Positions 1 through 9,516 of a DNA stretch of 64,000 bases are shown here, piece after piece. Source of the DNA: Bacillota bacterium (GTDB taxonomy: Bacteria; Bacillota; Clostridia; Christensenellales; Aristaeellaceae). Below the pieces are notes generated by a model that was given only the letters and a program-made list of their open reading frames with translations, was not told the origin of the DNA and made no database searches. The translations under genes and the position numbers were made by a program. Location: the NCBI GenBank assembly GCA_023416585.1, contig JAEZHM010000023.1, positions 1 to 64,000 of the forward strand, read 5' to 3'. Positions within the stretch are counted from its first letter, which is position 1; each line of letters begins with the position of its first letter.

Positions 1-174
1 TATAACTAGACCGCGCCATGATCACCGGTACTTTGACCGGGTTACGTGGACCGCTTCGCCCGCGGCTGGCTTCGGCTTTCAACCACAGACCCGAAATACA
101 ACCATGCCTATTATATAGCGTGTCATCTAAAAAAACAAGAATAATTTTGCAGGAGAACAAATTTCGGCCTGTAT

Positions 175-2196
175 TTATGAAGTTTTTTCCACTTTTTCCG
201 TGTTATCAGCCCTTTTCAGGTACTTATCCATCCATGCGGTGATCTCGGTGAGGCGCCGGATACGGTTTTTTGGCTTGCCGGAGCGGGATAATTCGTGGTT
301 TTCCCCGTGAAACACACACAGCCGTGAAGGTATCTTAAAATGACGCAGGGCGTAAAACATTTGTATGCCTTCCGCCACGGGGCAGCGGAAGTCGTTGTCG
401 CTGTGAAGGACCAGGGTGGGTGTTTTGACCCGGTCGGCATATTTGAGCGGAGACTGCCGCCACATCTGTTCCACGTCTTTCCAGCAGGAAGAGGCCATTT
501 GATCTTCGCCGAAGATATCGCCTATATCGGACATATTGGAGAAGGAGATCCAATTTGCAATGCTGCGCTGTGTTGCGGCGCTTAGGAAGCGGTTGGTATG
601 GCCGATAATCCAGTTGGTCATGAAGCCGCCGTAGCTGCCGCCGGTAACGCCCATGCGCTCCCCGTCCAGAAAATCGAAGGTGCTCAAAGCCGTATCCACA
701 AAGGTCATGATATCCCTGTAATCCGTTTCACCATAGCGGCCCCTTAAATCGGCAAAATCGTTGCCGCCGCCATCTGAACCGGTGGGATTGCAGAAGATGA
801 CCGCATATCCGTTTTGTGCCCAGTATTGCATCTCATGGAACAGCACTGTGCCATACGCGGTCTTTGGCCCGCCGTGGATGTCAAGAATCACGGGAACTTT
901 CTTATCCGGTGTAAGGTCCATAGGCGGGATAACCCAGCCGGTGATGATATTTCCGTTTTCGTTGGGGAAGGTGATTTTTTTCGGCGCGGAAAGCTGATAC
1001 CCGGCCAGGGATTTATTCAAACGCGTCAATTGTGTTTCTGTACCGTCAAAACTTAATTCATAGGCTTCCATGCCGTTTAAGTCCCGCATGCACAATGCGT
1101 ACAGTTTCTCATCCCCTATGGCACATTCCGCAACCAAACCGCCTTCCCGTGTGATTTGCCGGATTTCTTTTCCCGGCTGCCAGATAAAGACCTGCGCATC
1201 ATGGCCGACTGTAGCGATGAAGGCGAAACCGCCAAGCCAGGGGTATAGCTTGTAGGAATCGTTGCCCATTTTCATGTCGCTGCCTACGCTGTTGCCAAAT
1301 GCGAGTTGGTTACCATCATTGATCAGGTGCGCCTGACCATCCGAAATGGACAAGGTATAGAAGGCAGCGTTTTCATTGACGCCGTATTGTCCGCATAGGC
1401 CTGCCGCCACGGCCGCCTTATCCTCCGTAAGGAAGGCCGCGGCCTGATGGGAAGCCTGCGGCGCCACCTTCAATTCTTTGGCTTTGAGGGTAGTTAGGTC
1501 CAGCAGCATCAACTGGTCAAACAAGGACGCCGAATCGATATATGTACTCGCTGCATACAGCGCCTGTTTCTTTTCGGGAGATAAGCCTAAAAGCCGGGCC
1601 TGGGTGAATTCCACTGTAAGGGGGGTGATATTCCCCTTGTCATACAGGTAAAGACGGCTGCGGCGCTTGTTCACCATGCCTTCTCCGTTTGCCCAGAAGG
1701 GAAGCTCATCCATCACGTCGCAGCTTTCCCGGTCTTCCTTCAACTTGGACAGCGCCTTTTCCATATCGCCGCCGCATTCAATCTTTGCCGCCTCCAGCTC
1801 ATGGTCATACAGCGCAGTGAACAGGAAACGGTCTTGGGTAATGAACTCGAAATCCCCAGCGGCGTAAGGCAGGCGTATAAGTTCCCTGGCCTCGCCGCCT
1901 TTTTGCGGCAAGAACTGGAGAACGGTGAGATGCTCGCCCTTCTTTATTTTTTCCTTATCCTTTTCCGTACGTACGGCAGGAAAGATGATGCCGTCATCCA
2001 CTGGATAGTATGCAGCTACGTCCCGGGAAGATGTAAGCCTTAACACTTCGCCATCCTTCAGGGCATACAAGTCGCTTACATTCTTGTTTTCCTCAAGATC
2101 AGCATGCTTTACCAAAAAATACAGCGCGCCCGACGCCCATTTCAGTTGGCAGGGGAATTGCGCCTTTGTGAAAAAGTCCAGCTCCACATGTTCCAT
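175..2196 (-). CDS. S9 family serine peptidase (acylaminoacyl-peptidase/prolyl oligopeptidase type)
   Basis: Cytoplasmic serine peptidase that cleaves short peptides. The 673-residue protein has an N-terminal beta-propeller-like half and a C-terminal alpha/beta-hydrolase domain. The nucleophile motif GGSYGGF lies near residue 520, the acid Asp in HSDNDF near 600 and the His in GENHEL near 633, so the catalytic triad is complete. Length matches the DPP/acylaminoacyl-peptidase branch of S9. No signal peptide is visible. An ATG start follows a CCCTCC-type (GGGAGG on the coding strand) ribosome site. It appears monocistronic, lying downstream of the neighbouring operon's terminator. Substrate preference cannot be read from sequence. 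Confidence 0.93.
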   Translation of the reverse strand: MEHVELDFFTKAQFPCQLKWASGALYFLVKHADLEENKNVSDLYALKDGEVLRLTSSRDVAAYYPVDDGIIFPAVRTEKDKEKIKKGEHLTVLQFLPQKGGEARELIRLPYAAGDFEFITQDRFLFTALYDHELEAAKIECGGDMEKALSKLKEDRESCDVMDELPFWANGEGMVNKRRSRLYLYDKGNITPLTVEFTQARLLGLSPEKKQALYAASTYIDSASLFDQLMLLDLTTLKAKELKVAPQASHQAAAFLTEDKAAVAAGLCGQYGVNENAAFYTLSISDGQAHLINDGNQLAFGNSVGSDMKMGNDSYKLYPWLGGFAFIATVGHDAQVFIWQPGKEIRQITREGGLVAECAIGDEKLYALCMRDLNGMEAYELSFDGTETQLTRLNKSLAGYQLSAPKKITFPNENGNIITGWVIPPMDLTPDKKVPVILDIHGGPKTAYGTVLFHEMQYWAQNGYAVIFCNPTGSDGGGNDFADLRGRYGETDYRDIMTFVDTALSTFDFLDGERMGVTGGSYGGFMTNWIIGHTNRFLSAATQRSIANWISFSNMSDIGDIFGEDQMASSCWKDVEQMWRQSPLKYADRVKTPTLVLHSDNDFRCPVAEGIQMFYALRHFKIPSRLCVFHGENHELSRSGKPKNRIRRLTEITAWMDKYLKRADNTEKVEKTS

Positions 2197-2285
2197 ACGC
2201 TGCCCTCCCTGGGTTTTTTAACCATTATACCAGCTTATCAGATCAATGTACAAATTGTGTATAGGAAATATGCTTTCAGACGATT

Positions 2286-2313
2286 AAAAAAAGTGGGAGG
2301 CGTACTGCCTCCC
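2286..2313 (-). terminator. Intrinsic terminator of the sigma/anti-sigma operon
   Basis: On the minus strand a 7-bp stem (GGGAGGC / GCCTCCC, 5-base loop) is followed by a run of T. It lies about 25 bases after the stop codon at 2337. Confidence 0.8.
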
Positions 2314-2336
2314 CTGCCCAGAGAAATGTGTTTGGC

Positions 2337-3662
2337 TTAATGCTTCAGCTTGATGACCACCGCCTCCTCCGGTTTAAGAACGGAGGTACCCGCGTAATAA
2401 TGGATGCTTAGTTCCTTTATGTTTTCTATATCTTCTGCAGTTACCCGGGCGACGCGCCTTCCCTTGTACTCGCTGCTCCAATATCCGCCCGCTTGTAATA
2501 AACCCTGGGCTAAATCCACACTGCTGAAACTGATAAAGTTCAGGTTCAGGGGCTTACTGCCTTCCCCGGCCAAATCAAAATATATGTAATCAGCATAACC
2601 TTCCAATGTGTAGGAAACCAGGAAGCCATCTTTTTCTATGGAAACCGCCTGTACATACACGGTTCCGCCTTCCTCCAATTGCACTGTGGCGGGCAGGCTG
2701 TCTAAGGGAACATAGGCGGTACGCAGAAACTGCCCATATCCGCCATCCAGTTTGATATGTTGGACCGGAACAAGATGAATCTCGTTTGCGGCTTTGCCAA
2801 ACAAGAACCATTTCTCATTGCGTGTCCAGGCGGGATGCTCAAGGCTGGCGTTGGAATTGAAACGCAGTATATCCGTGTATGGGGACAATAGTTTGCCGTT
2901 ACTGTCTGCAAAGGTATAGCTAAAATAGGTGCCATTTCCGATATTTTCATTGTTAACGACAATGCGGATGCCAAAGGGCGTATATGCAATACGCTCGATC
3001 ACCGCGGTCAAGCCGTATTCCCTGTCTTCCGGCGCAGCAAAGGGGTTGCTTTTTACGGAAAGCGCAGGGGAATAACTTATGGTAGGGTCCTTCCGGCGGC
3101 TGTAATTCAGGGTAAAGGGAATAGCCGGTGCCAAATGCCCATCCTTGTTTTCTGTTGCAATTGCCAGCTCCTGCCCTATGGGAAGCGGCTTCTCCAGTGA
3201 ATAGGCGGCCATGCACATTATTTCCCGGTCACTTATCAAGTGAGCTTCTTTCAGGAACATATCCAGGGAATCAACAGTACTTCCATTAACATACAAGGAG
3301 ACAAAAGGCACTTCCACATTCAGATTGAACTGCATTTTGCCATCCGGAAACGGGATGGGGGCATCATACGTCATTTTGAAGTACAGCGCGTAAAAGTCGT
3401 CGGTAACGGCAATGTTTTGAAGGGTAATGGTGCGGGAGATGGAGCCTTGCGTTCCGCCGGTGGACTTAAAGACATAGCTGCCTTCGATGGCGCCTGTGAT
3501 CCCGGTCACGGCTGATGGATCGGCGATGCTGCTGCTTTCAAACCCTTCAAAATACGGGATGGGCGAGCCGTCTCCCAGTGTGACCGTCTGCCCTTCCGCC
3601 AGCGCGGTGCCGGCTCCCATAAGGCATAGGCAGACAACCAGGGCTATCCACAATCTCTTCAT
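2337..3662 (-). CDS. Secreted protein of unknown function in the ECF sigma operon
   Basis: Not recognised as a named family. The 441-residue protein begins with a clear signal peptide (KRLWIALVVCLCLMGAGTALA, cut after ALA) and the rest is beta-rich and hydrophilic, with no membrane anchor, LPXTG motif or lipobox. Its start overlaps the stop of the upstream membrane regulator by 4 bp, so the two are translationally coupled, and the operon ends at the terminator directly downstream. It shares the style of the extracellular part of the DUF4179-like neighbour. A role as an exported partner or target of the sigma/anti-sigma module is inferred from position only. Confidence 0.85.
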   Translation of the reverse strand: MKRLWIALVVCLCLMGAGTALAEGQTVTLGDGSPIPYFEGFESSSIADPSAVTGITGAIEGSYVFKSTGGTQGSISRTITLQNIAVTDDFYALYFKMTYDAPIPFPDGKMQFNLNVEVPFVSLYVNGSTVDSLDMFLKEAHLISDREIMCMAAYSLEKPLPIGQELAIATENKDGHLAPAIPFTLNYSRRKDPTISYSPALSVKSNPFAAPEDREYGLTAVIERIAYTPFGIRIVVNNENIGNGTYFSYTFADSNGKLLSPYTDILRFNSNASLEHPAWTRNEKWFLFGKAANEIHLVPVQHIKLDGGYGQFLRTAYVPLDSLPATVQLEEGGTVYVQAVSIEKDGFLVSYTLEGYADYIYFDLAGEGSKPLNLNFISFSSVDLAQGLLQAGGYWSSEYKGRRVARVTAEDIENIKELSIHYYAGTSVLKPEEAVVIKLKH

Positions 3663-4786
3663 TCGTTTGTCCCTCCTTGCTTTGTCAGGGGAATATTCAG
3701 TGTATCAAAGCGCTCCTTGGTCATGCCATTATAGAACTCCAGTGCTATGCTTTTTGGGACGGTTTCAAAAGCACGGTAAGCGGTGACAAGCTCCATGCCG
3801 CCCTCTCCGATAGGTGTTAAACCTGACTGGCTGTTGCCCTCGGGATAAGGCTTGCCGCTTTCGTCAAGCCAGTTTATCCAAATGCCGTCCTGCATGTTTA
3901 TGATCTGCTTGTCGGTGGCACTTTCTTTCAAACGATATTGGGTAGTCAGGTAGGTGGCTATGGGAGTCTGCTCCAAAGCTATGGATTCTACTGTCAGCCC
4001 GGCCAGAGGCAGATCAATGGGCGTGTCCGCCCGAAACACGGTGCGAACATCGGTTAAGGTTACGTTAAACTTCAATGTTCCCGTTTCCAGCCGTTGATCA
4101 TGAGGCAGGTCTTCCCGGTACACGTTGTAGGCAGAGATGAAAAGCTCCGGCGCGGCATCCCTGGACCCGTCTGCGGACAGGGAAAGGGTGTAAAGGATAT
4201 CCTCCCCGTCATAAGTGATTTCTGTAGCGTTTATCTCCATGTACGGCAAGCTTTCCAGGCTTGAAGATATGTTTACCTGGAGTATATCCCGGTTCGATTC
4301 GAAGGCTTTATTTGAAAATGTTTGCCCCTCCTCCGTGTTAAAATGCTTCCACCAATCCATCCCCCAGGAAGGTTCCGCATTGCTGTCCATCAACAAGATC
4401 TTGGCGGGATCGTTGGCATGCACGCGTATCAGGGCGTATACCTGCCGGCCGTCGTATATGACCTCCTCTACGGTGAAAGTGGCGGAAGACAGCATACCGC
4501 CGCTTTGAGTAACTGTGTGCTGTACCAGTGTGTATGCATCCGGCTGAAGAAAAGTACGAAGTCTGCCGGTCAGCGTTTGCAACAGGCCAAAACCGTTAAG
4601 CGCCAAGGCGGAAACCGCCAGCATTAGTACCACAAAGGCAAGGATGGGCAGGAACCGGCGCTTGATCCTAATGCCTCCGTTCTCCATTTTTTGAACAGTC
4701 TCTTTGACGCGGCATGCAAAGCCGGCCGGTACTTCGCCATAGGCTTGTTCCCACGTACTGTTGGATATTTTCTCCACGGATGTCAC
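3659..4786 (-). CDS. Membrane-anchored DUF4179-like protein, probable anti-sigma factor
   Basis: A 375-residue single-pass protein: a short cytoplasmic N-terminus of about 44 residues, one transmembrane segment (about residues 45-66, FLPILAFVVLMLAVSALAL) and a long extracellular beta-rich domain. This is the layout of the DUF4179/DUF5643-type proteins coded right after ECF sigma factors in Clostridia. It overlaps the sigma gene by 4 bp upstream and the secreted protein by 4 bp downstream, a tightly coupled three-gene operon. The inferred job is to hold the sigma factor at the membrane and release it on an envelope signal. No canonical zinc anti-sigma (HxxxCxxC) motif is present. A paralogue lies at 15007-16125. 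Confidence 0.85.
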   Translation of the reverse strand: MTSVEKISNSTWEQAYGEVPAGFACRVKETVQKMENGGIRIKRRFLPILAFVVLMLAVSALALNGFGLLQTLTGRLRTFLQPDAYTLVQHTVTQSGGMLSSATFTVEEVIYDGRQVYALIRVHANDPAKILLMDSNAEPSWGMDWWKHFNTEEGQTFSNKAFESNRDILQVNISSSLESLPYMEINATEITYDGEDILYTLSLSADGSRDAAPELFISAYNVYREDLPHDQRLETGTLKFNVTLTDVRTVFRADTPIDLPLAGLTVESIALEQTPIATYLTTQYRLKESATDKQIINMQDGIWINWLDESGKPYPEGNSQSGLTPIGEGGMELVTAYRAFETVPKSIALEFYNGMTKERFDTLNIPLTKQGGTNE

Positions 4787-5247
4787 TCCTTCAAAAGCAG
4801 GTTTTTCAGTTGTTTTCGGCCGCGGTCCATCCGCGACAGTACCGTACCCTTGGGACAGCGCAGTATGGAGGCGATTTGCGCAATTGTGAAGCCCTCCATG
4901 TAATGCAGCACAATAGGCAGCCGCACGATTTGCGGCAGCTTGGTGAGCGCCTCGTGCAGATCGTCATCTTCCCCGTGTTCCGGGGCGATGGATTCCGGGA
5001 TCGTTTCTGTGGGTATTTCTCGAAAACGCCTTCGCCCTATGCTGTAGCACTCGTTGATGAGGATGCGTATCAGCCAAGGCTTAAGCTTTGATTCTTCCCG
5101 CAGGCTTCTTGCCTTGCGCCATGCCTTTTCGATAGCGGCCTGTACCGCATCTTCGCGGTCGGCCTCCGAATGAAGCAGGCTGCAGGAAACCTGGTACAGC
5201 GTTGCGGTCAGGGAAATAATCCGCGTTCCTAAGTCCTGGTCCGTCAT
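4783..5247 (-). CDS. ECF-type RNA polymerase sigma factor
   Basis: A 154-residue sigma-70-family protein. Region 2 (DREDAVQAAIEKAWRKA, about residues 30-46, with LKPWLIRILINECY following) and region 4 (LPIVLHYMEGFTIAQIASIL, then GTVLSRMDRGRKQLK) are both present, separated by a short linker, as in ECF sigma factors. An ATG start follows GGAGG at about 6 bases. It directs transcription of a small regulon in response to the membrane protein coded just downstream. Strongly similar in layout and motifs to the sigma at 14539-15003, also 154 residues, so the two loci look like duplicates. A 14-bp palindrome lies 20 bp upstream of the start. Confidence 0.92.
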   Translation of the reverse strand: MTDQDLGTRIISLTATLYQVSCSLLHSEADREDAVQAAIEKAWRKARSLREESKLKPWLIRILINECYSIGRRRFREIPTETIPESIAPEHGEDDDLHEALTKLPQIVRLPIVLHYMEGFTIAQIASILRCPKGTVLSRMDRGRKQLKNLLLKE

Positions 5248-5266
5248 GAAGTCCTCCTTGAAAGTC

Positions 5267-5280
5267 TATAAGGCCTTATA
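5267..5280. promoter_or_regulatory. Perfect 14-bp palindrome upstream of ECF sigma gene
   Basis: TATAAGGCCTTATA, a perfect inverted repeat centred on AGGCCT, lies just upstream of the ribosome site of the sigma gene. A second palindrome with the same AGGCCT centre precedes the paralogous sigma gene at 14497-14510. Operator function is inferred. Confidence 0.4.
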
Positions 5281-5459
5281 CCTTTAAGACGGTTGAGAAC
5301 AGGCCGATATTCGCAGGGGGCGGAAATATTTGTATTTGTCGTTCATGAATTTACTTCCCATTGGCAAGCGGTTGAACGCAAAAAAGATCGCGCCGATGAT
5401 GTCATGGGCGCATTTGGAGAAGTTGTATATGAAATGGCATGGGCATTGAATAACGAAAA

Positions 5460-6689
5460 TTACTGATTTGGAAGGTTTTCAAAAAAATCGTTCTTTGCCA
5501 TATCAGGGCCGACAGCGGAAAAATACAAGCCAAACAGGCTGTTGTCGTATATACTTACTTTCTCCATGGTATATACGTCTTTTTGTTGGGAAATGTGAAG
5601 TCTGAATGCGGCGTCTGCCATCTCAAAGGCTGTTTTACCTGAAAATGCGGGAAGGGGTTTGCGCCAATCCATGGATATTTGCTGTTCAGGGTATAAATGC
5701 AAATACATCTTTGGAGTTTGCCATACACCAAAGCTCTGCACGCTTTTGCTGTCGTAGGCCGGGTCGTGCGCCAACAGCAAGCTTTTTTTGCATACGTCTG
5801 CTGCCGCCTTGTGGGCTGCATGCCCGTATTCACCCTTTACATCATGGGTGACAAGCACGTCCGGCTTGTACTTGCGAATCAGGCGTGTAATCCTTTTTTC
5901 AAGCACTTTTTCGTCCCATTGCATATACAGCTTTCTCAATATTAAGCCAAAATGATCTACCATGGTTCCCATCTCCGGATAGTCACGCACGCCACAAAGC
6001 CAAAGGCCATTGAGCAACTCGCTTTTGCGCTTGGAATGCGTGTTCGCCAGGTATACGACAATAACCTTTTTCTTTTGCTCACCTGCATAATAGGGAATCG
6101 TTCCGCCCATGAACAGTAGTTCGTCATCGGGATGGGCGGCAACGACCATCAGATCTGCCTTTCCCTGCGGTTTTTTCCAAACCTGCACCCATTCAGGCAA
6201 TGCGCCCAGACCCAATAGCCTTATTTCTGATATGCCAAGGGATTCCTTCCCCTTGCCGGTACCGGAGAAAATGCGAAAATGATGAAGACCGGGCAGCGGT
6301 ACATATTGATGGTAAAACGCATCTGTAGGCTTGTAGACCGATTTCCACGCGCCGGATGCATCCTGCGCTTGAATTTCCCATGCAGTCAACATGCCGCCAA
6401 AGCAAATGTAAATGCCATAGCATGGCTTGTCTTCCGGCAGCGTCATCTCCACCCAGCATTCCGGACTGCCATGCCAAAAGGTATTATAGCTTGAATCCGT
6501 CAACCAAGGGATCTGTTCTCTGCGGCGGGACGCACGGAAGGTACATGATGAGGTAAGCTCTGGCGCCGTACTTTCTTGCGCCATTGCGCCAGCCGTCATA
6601 AGAAGGAAGAGGAACAGAAAGGATAGGGTAAGGTATTTCCGCCATTTTTTTCCGCAAAGCATCTTATTCCGAAAAATGCATTGAATCAT
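5460..6689 (-). CDS. Secreted PIG-L family deacetylase with discoidin-like N-terminal domain
   Basis: Exported zinc-dependent de-N-acetylase of the PIG-L/LmbE superfamily. Coordinates use the ATG at 6689, which has AGGAG 10 bases upstream; a longer in-frame ORF to 6791 exists but would place the hydrophobic segment far from the start. A hydrophobic signal segment (LTLSFLFLFLLMTAGAMA) is followed by a beta-sandwich region resembling F5/8 type C domains (about 35-165). The deacetylase domain then begins with the metal motif AHPDDE near residue 185; the second metal motif, GEYGHAAH, lies near 285-290. The substrate is probably a GlcNAc-type sugar or a glycolipid at the cell surface. Monocistronic. 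Confidence 0.88.
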   Translation of the reverse strand: MIQCIFRNKMLCGKKWRKYLTLSFLFLFLLMTAGAMAQESTAPELTSSCTFRASRRREQIPWLTDSSYNTFWHGSPECWVEMTLPEDKPCYGIYICFGGMLTAWEIQAQDASGAWKSVYKPTDAFYHQYVPLPGLHHFRIFSGTGKGKESLGISEIRLLGLGALPEWVQVWKKPQGKADLMVVAAHPDDELLFMGGTIPYYAGEQKKKVIVVYLANTHSKRKSELLNGLWLCGVRDYPEMGTMVDHFGLILRKLYMQWDEKVLEKRITRLIRKYKPDVLVTHDVKGEYGHAAHKAAADVCKKSLLLAHDPAYDSKSVQSFGVWQTPKMYLHLYPEQQISMDWRKPLPAFSGKTAFEMADAAFRLHISQQKDVYTMEKVSIYDNSLFGLYFSAVGPDMAKNDFFENLPNQ

Positions 6690-6918
6690 ACCGCATATGC
6701 TCCTATGAATAATTTTCTTTTGTAACGCACATATAGACCTGCCATGCTTTTTTTGAGGAGTATGAAGCGATGGCCATCTTAAAGAATACAAATAATTTGC
6801 AGACAGGATAGTGAGAGAATTAGACGAACAGAATGATGGGAAATCAGGTGCAATTTTTTGTCAATCATGATATAGTATAGCATGGCTGTCAAGCCGATTT
6901 ACTAAAGGGGGTTATACC

Positions 6919-8271
6919 TTGTCCTCCGACCCAATATGGGGCAATTTACTTTTGCAGCTGGCACTCATTGCCGTCAACGCATTCTTTGCCGCTACGGAAA
7001 TCGCCGTGATTTCCTTGAATGAAAACAAAATCCGCCATTTGGCGGAGGAAGGGGATGCAAAAGCCAAGCAACTTTTGCGCCTTGTACAAGCGCCCAACGG
7101 TTTCTTATCCACCATTCAGGTGGGCATTACCCTGGCAGGCTTCCTGGGCAGCGCCTTTGCGGCTGACAACTTCGCCTCCCGTCTTACAGATTGGCTTGTG
7201 AATGATCTTCATGTCGCCATATTGCCTCGTGATACGCTCAATACGCTGTGCGTGATACTGATCACGCTTATTTTGTCTTATTTTACGTTGGTGCTGGGGG
7301 AACTGGCGCCCAAGCGCGTCGCATTGCAAAGGCCGGAAAAGGTGGCTCGTTTTACTTGCGGCGTCATATCCTTTCTGGCCAAGGTGACCAAGCCAATCAT
7401 TGTGTTCCTGTCTGTATCCACAAACGGTGTGCTTAGGCTAATGGGCATCAATCCCCATCAGGAGGGCAGCAACGTTACCGAGGAAGAGATCCGCATGATG
7501 GTGGACATCGGCGAGGAAAAGGGCGCCATTGAAACCAATGAGCGGGACATGATCGAGAACATCTTTGAATTCAACAATTCCTCTGCCGAGGATGTGATGA
7601 TCCACCGCACCGATGTGGCCTCAATTTGGATACAGGACACACCGGAGACCATCGTCAAGACGATCCTGGAAACGGGGCTCAGCCGTTTTCCCGTGTATGA
7701 GGAAGATATCGACGACGTGCTGGGCATCCTGTACACCAGGGATTATCTGCTCAACGAGCACGCAAATCCCCCCAAGCCCCTGCGGGAACTACTCAGGGAA
7801 GCGTATTTCGTGCCGGAAACGGTGCAGGCTGACGTTCTCTTTAGGGAGATGCAAAGAAGAAAGGTGCACATGGCCGTTGTGGTGGACGAGTATGGCGGCA
7901 TGAGCGGCATCGTGACGATGGAAGACCTGTTGGAAGAAATCGTAGGCAGCATCTACGACGAGTTCGACCCGGCTGCCAAGCAGGAGATCACGCCCATCGG
8001 CGAAAACCAGTGGCGTGTGGCAGGCACTGTGGAACTGGAAACGCTGTCCGAGGCGCTTGATATAACGCTGCCCTTGGAGGAGGAGTATGATACCCTTGGC
8101 GGGCTGATTTTCAGCCAGCTTACGACCATCCCCCAGGATGGCAGCCACCCCGAGGTGACAGTCTTCGGGCTTCACATTTTTGTGGAGGAGCTTCTGGAAC
8201 ACCGGGTGGAAACGGCTGTCATTACAAAGCTTCAGCCGCCGGAAGAATCAAAGGAGGAACAGGACAATTAA
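6919..8271 (+). CDS. CNNM/CorC-HlyC family membrane protein (DUF21, CBS pair, CorC_HlyC domain)
   Basis: A 450-residue membrane protein: a DUF21 domain with about four hydrophobic segments (about residues 5-180), a tandem CBS domain (about 200-330, with the VDEYGGMSGIVTMEDLLEE motif) and a C-terminal CorC_HlyC FAD-fold domain (about 345-430). Family members export or control Mg2+/Co2+ and were once annotated as hemolysins. The start is TTG, with AAAGGGGG about 8 bases upstream; no ATG gives a full DUF21. The following Nudix-HAD gene begins within 20 bases of the stop and may be translationally coupled. Confidence 0.92.
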   Translation: MSSDPIWGNLLLQLALIAVNAFFAATEIAVISLNENKIRHLAEEGDAKAKQLLRLVQAPNGFLSTIQVGITLAGFLGSAFAADNFASRLTDWLVNDLHVAILPRDTLNTLCVILITLILSYFTLVLGELAPKRVALQRPEKVARFTCGVISFLAKVTKPIIVFLSVSTNGVLRLMGINPHQEGSNVTEEEIRMMVDIGEEKGAIETNERDMIENIFEFNNSSAEDVMIHRTDVASIWIQDTPETIVKTILETGLSRFPVYEEDIDDVLGILYTRDYLLNEHANPPKPLRELLREAYFVPETVQADVLFREMQRRKVHMAVVVDEYGGMSGIVTMEDLLEEIVGSIYDEFDPAAKQEITPIGENQWRVAGTVELETLSEALDITLPLEEEYDTLGGLIFSQLTTIPQDGSHPEVTVFGLHIFVEELLEHRVETAVITKLQPPEESKEEQDN

Positions 8272-8287
8272 GTCCTTTGGCCAGTTT

Positions 8288-9313
8288 ATGAACCGAATTG
8301 AGGTTGCCGCAGCCATATTCCGCCGGAACGGGCGGATTTTTCTGTGCCGCCGGGGAGAAGGCGGATCCTGTGCCTATTTATGGGAGTTTCCCGGCGGTAA
8401 GCTGGAAAAAGGGGAAACGCCTGAAGAATGCCTGATACGGGAGTGCCATGAGGAACTGAAGGTTGGCATTGAAATCGATGGCTTGTATGATCAGTTTGAT
8501 TATGACTATTCTGATAAATCCATCCGCTTTTACTTTTACGATGCCCGCATTATAAGCGGGGAGCCGGATCTTACGGTGCATTGCGAAGCCAAATGGCTGT
8601 GGCCCAGGGAGCTCATGCAATTTGAGGCGTGCCCTGCGGACAGGGAGTTGATTGCGAAACTTTCCATGGAGCTTCCCTTTGACCATTACATTTGGGACTT
8701 TGATGGCACGCTGTTTGACAGTTACCCTCAAATCGCCACGGCCATCCGGGACGCCTTTGGAAACTTTGGCTGTTCCGTAACATATGAGGAAGCCTATGCT
8801 TTGACCAAGGTATCGGTAGGCCATGCACTTAAGGTATTGAAGAAACGGTTTAAATTGGATTTGCCCGATGAAGAATTGAAAGATAGTTACAGGGATTTTA
8901 CAAAGGAGGATCCCAATGTGGGTTCTCCACGCCCGTATGCCGGCATTCCCGAATTACTGGAGGCCATTGTACAAAGGGGCGGAAAGAACTATCTGTTTAC
9001 CCACCGCGGCCTGTCGGCTCTTACGTACCTGGATACGTGTTCCCTTACTCATCTGTTTGAGGATACCATAACCAGCGCGGACGGTTTTGCTTTAAAGCCT
9101 GCTCCGGATGCAGTGCTGGCCCTTATTAAGCGCCACCAAATGAAAAAAGGCCGCGTGGTGATGGTGGGCGATAGAGATATCGATGTGCTATCCTCCCAGA
9201 ACGCGGGGTCTTTCGGCTGCTTTTTTGATCCCGACCACTTTTATGACGGTTACCCCATCGAGCTGATGGCGCATTCCGTGGAGGAATTGAGGAAAATGTT
9301 GCTGGGGGAATAA
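8288..9313 (+). CDS. Nudix hydrolase fused to HAD-superfamily phosphatase
   Basis: A 341-residue bifunctional protein. The N-terminal half is a MutT-like Nudix domain with the Nudix box running from GGKLEKGETPEECLIRECHE into EL (about residues 37-59), so it should hydrolyse a nucleoside diphosphate linked to another group. The C-terminal half is a HAD hydrolase with motif I DFDGTLFD near residue 138 and the acidic motif VGDRDIDV near residue 298. The ATG at 8288 is used because the Nudix strand begins there; the strong AAAGGAGG lies 30 bases upstream and would suit a non-standard ATT at 8267 instead. A product of the first domain could feed the second. Substrates are not predictable. Confidence 0.9.
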   Translation: MNRIEVAAAIFRRNGRIFLCRRGEGGSCAYLWEFPGGKLEKGETPEECLIRECHEELKVGIEIDGLYDQFDYDYSDKSIRFYFYDARIISGEPDLTVHCEAKWLWPRELMQFEACPADRELIAKLSMELPFDHYIWDFDGTLFDSYPQIATAIRDAFGNFGCSVTYEEAYALTKVSVGHALKVLKKRFKLDLPDEELKDSYRDFTKEDPNVGSPRPYAGIPELLEAIVQRGGKNYLFTHRGLSALTYLDTCSLTHLFEDTITSADGFALKPAPDAVLALIKRHQMKKGRVVMVGDRDIDVLSSQNAGSFGCFFDPDHFYDGYPIELMAHSVEELRKMLLGE

Positions 9314-9335
9314 TATATAGAATTTTTTAAGGGGA

Positions 9336-9490
9336 GGGTGCGGGGAGGCTCCGAAGCCTGACCGCCCCCGGTGGGGGCAAAGTGTCAGGCGAAGGAGGCC
9401 AGCGAAACGAGCCGTGAGAGTGGCAGCGAATCACGGCGATGATTGAGATGGCCGGAGACTTTTCGCAAAAAGGCCCCTCCCCGCATACTA
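9336..9490. repeat. Intergenic repeat debris related to the block at 48.4 kb
   Basis: No gene is seen between the Nudix-HAD and tex genes. The stretch has GCGGGGAG near the left end and CTCCCCGCATACT near the right end. It contains a block at 9392-9447 (GGAGGCCAGCGAAACGAGC, later GATTGAG) that resembles the reverse complement of 48413-48473. It is probably a decayed member of a dispersed intergenic repeat family. Confidence 0.5.
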
Positions 9491-9516
9491 TAATTCATTT
9501 GTTCCCGTCTCTCCCG

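Noticed and set aside
1..174. Small plus-strand open frame near the window start (18-242)
   Set aside because: It overlaps the end of the S9 peptidase gene, has no ribosome site and no recognisable feature.
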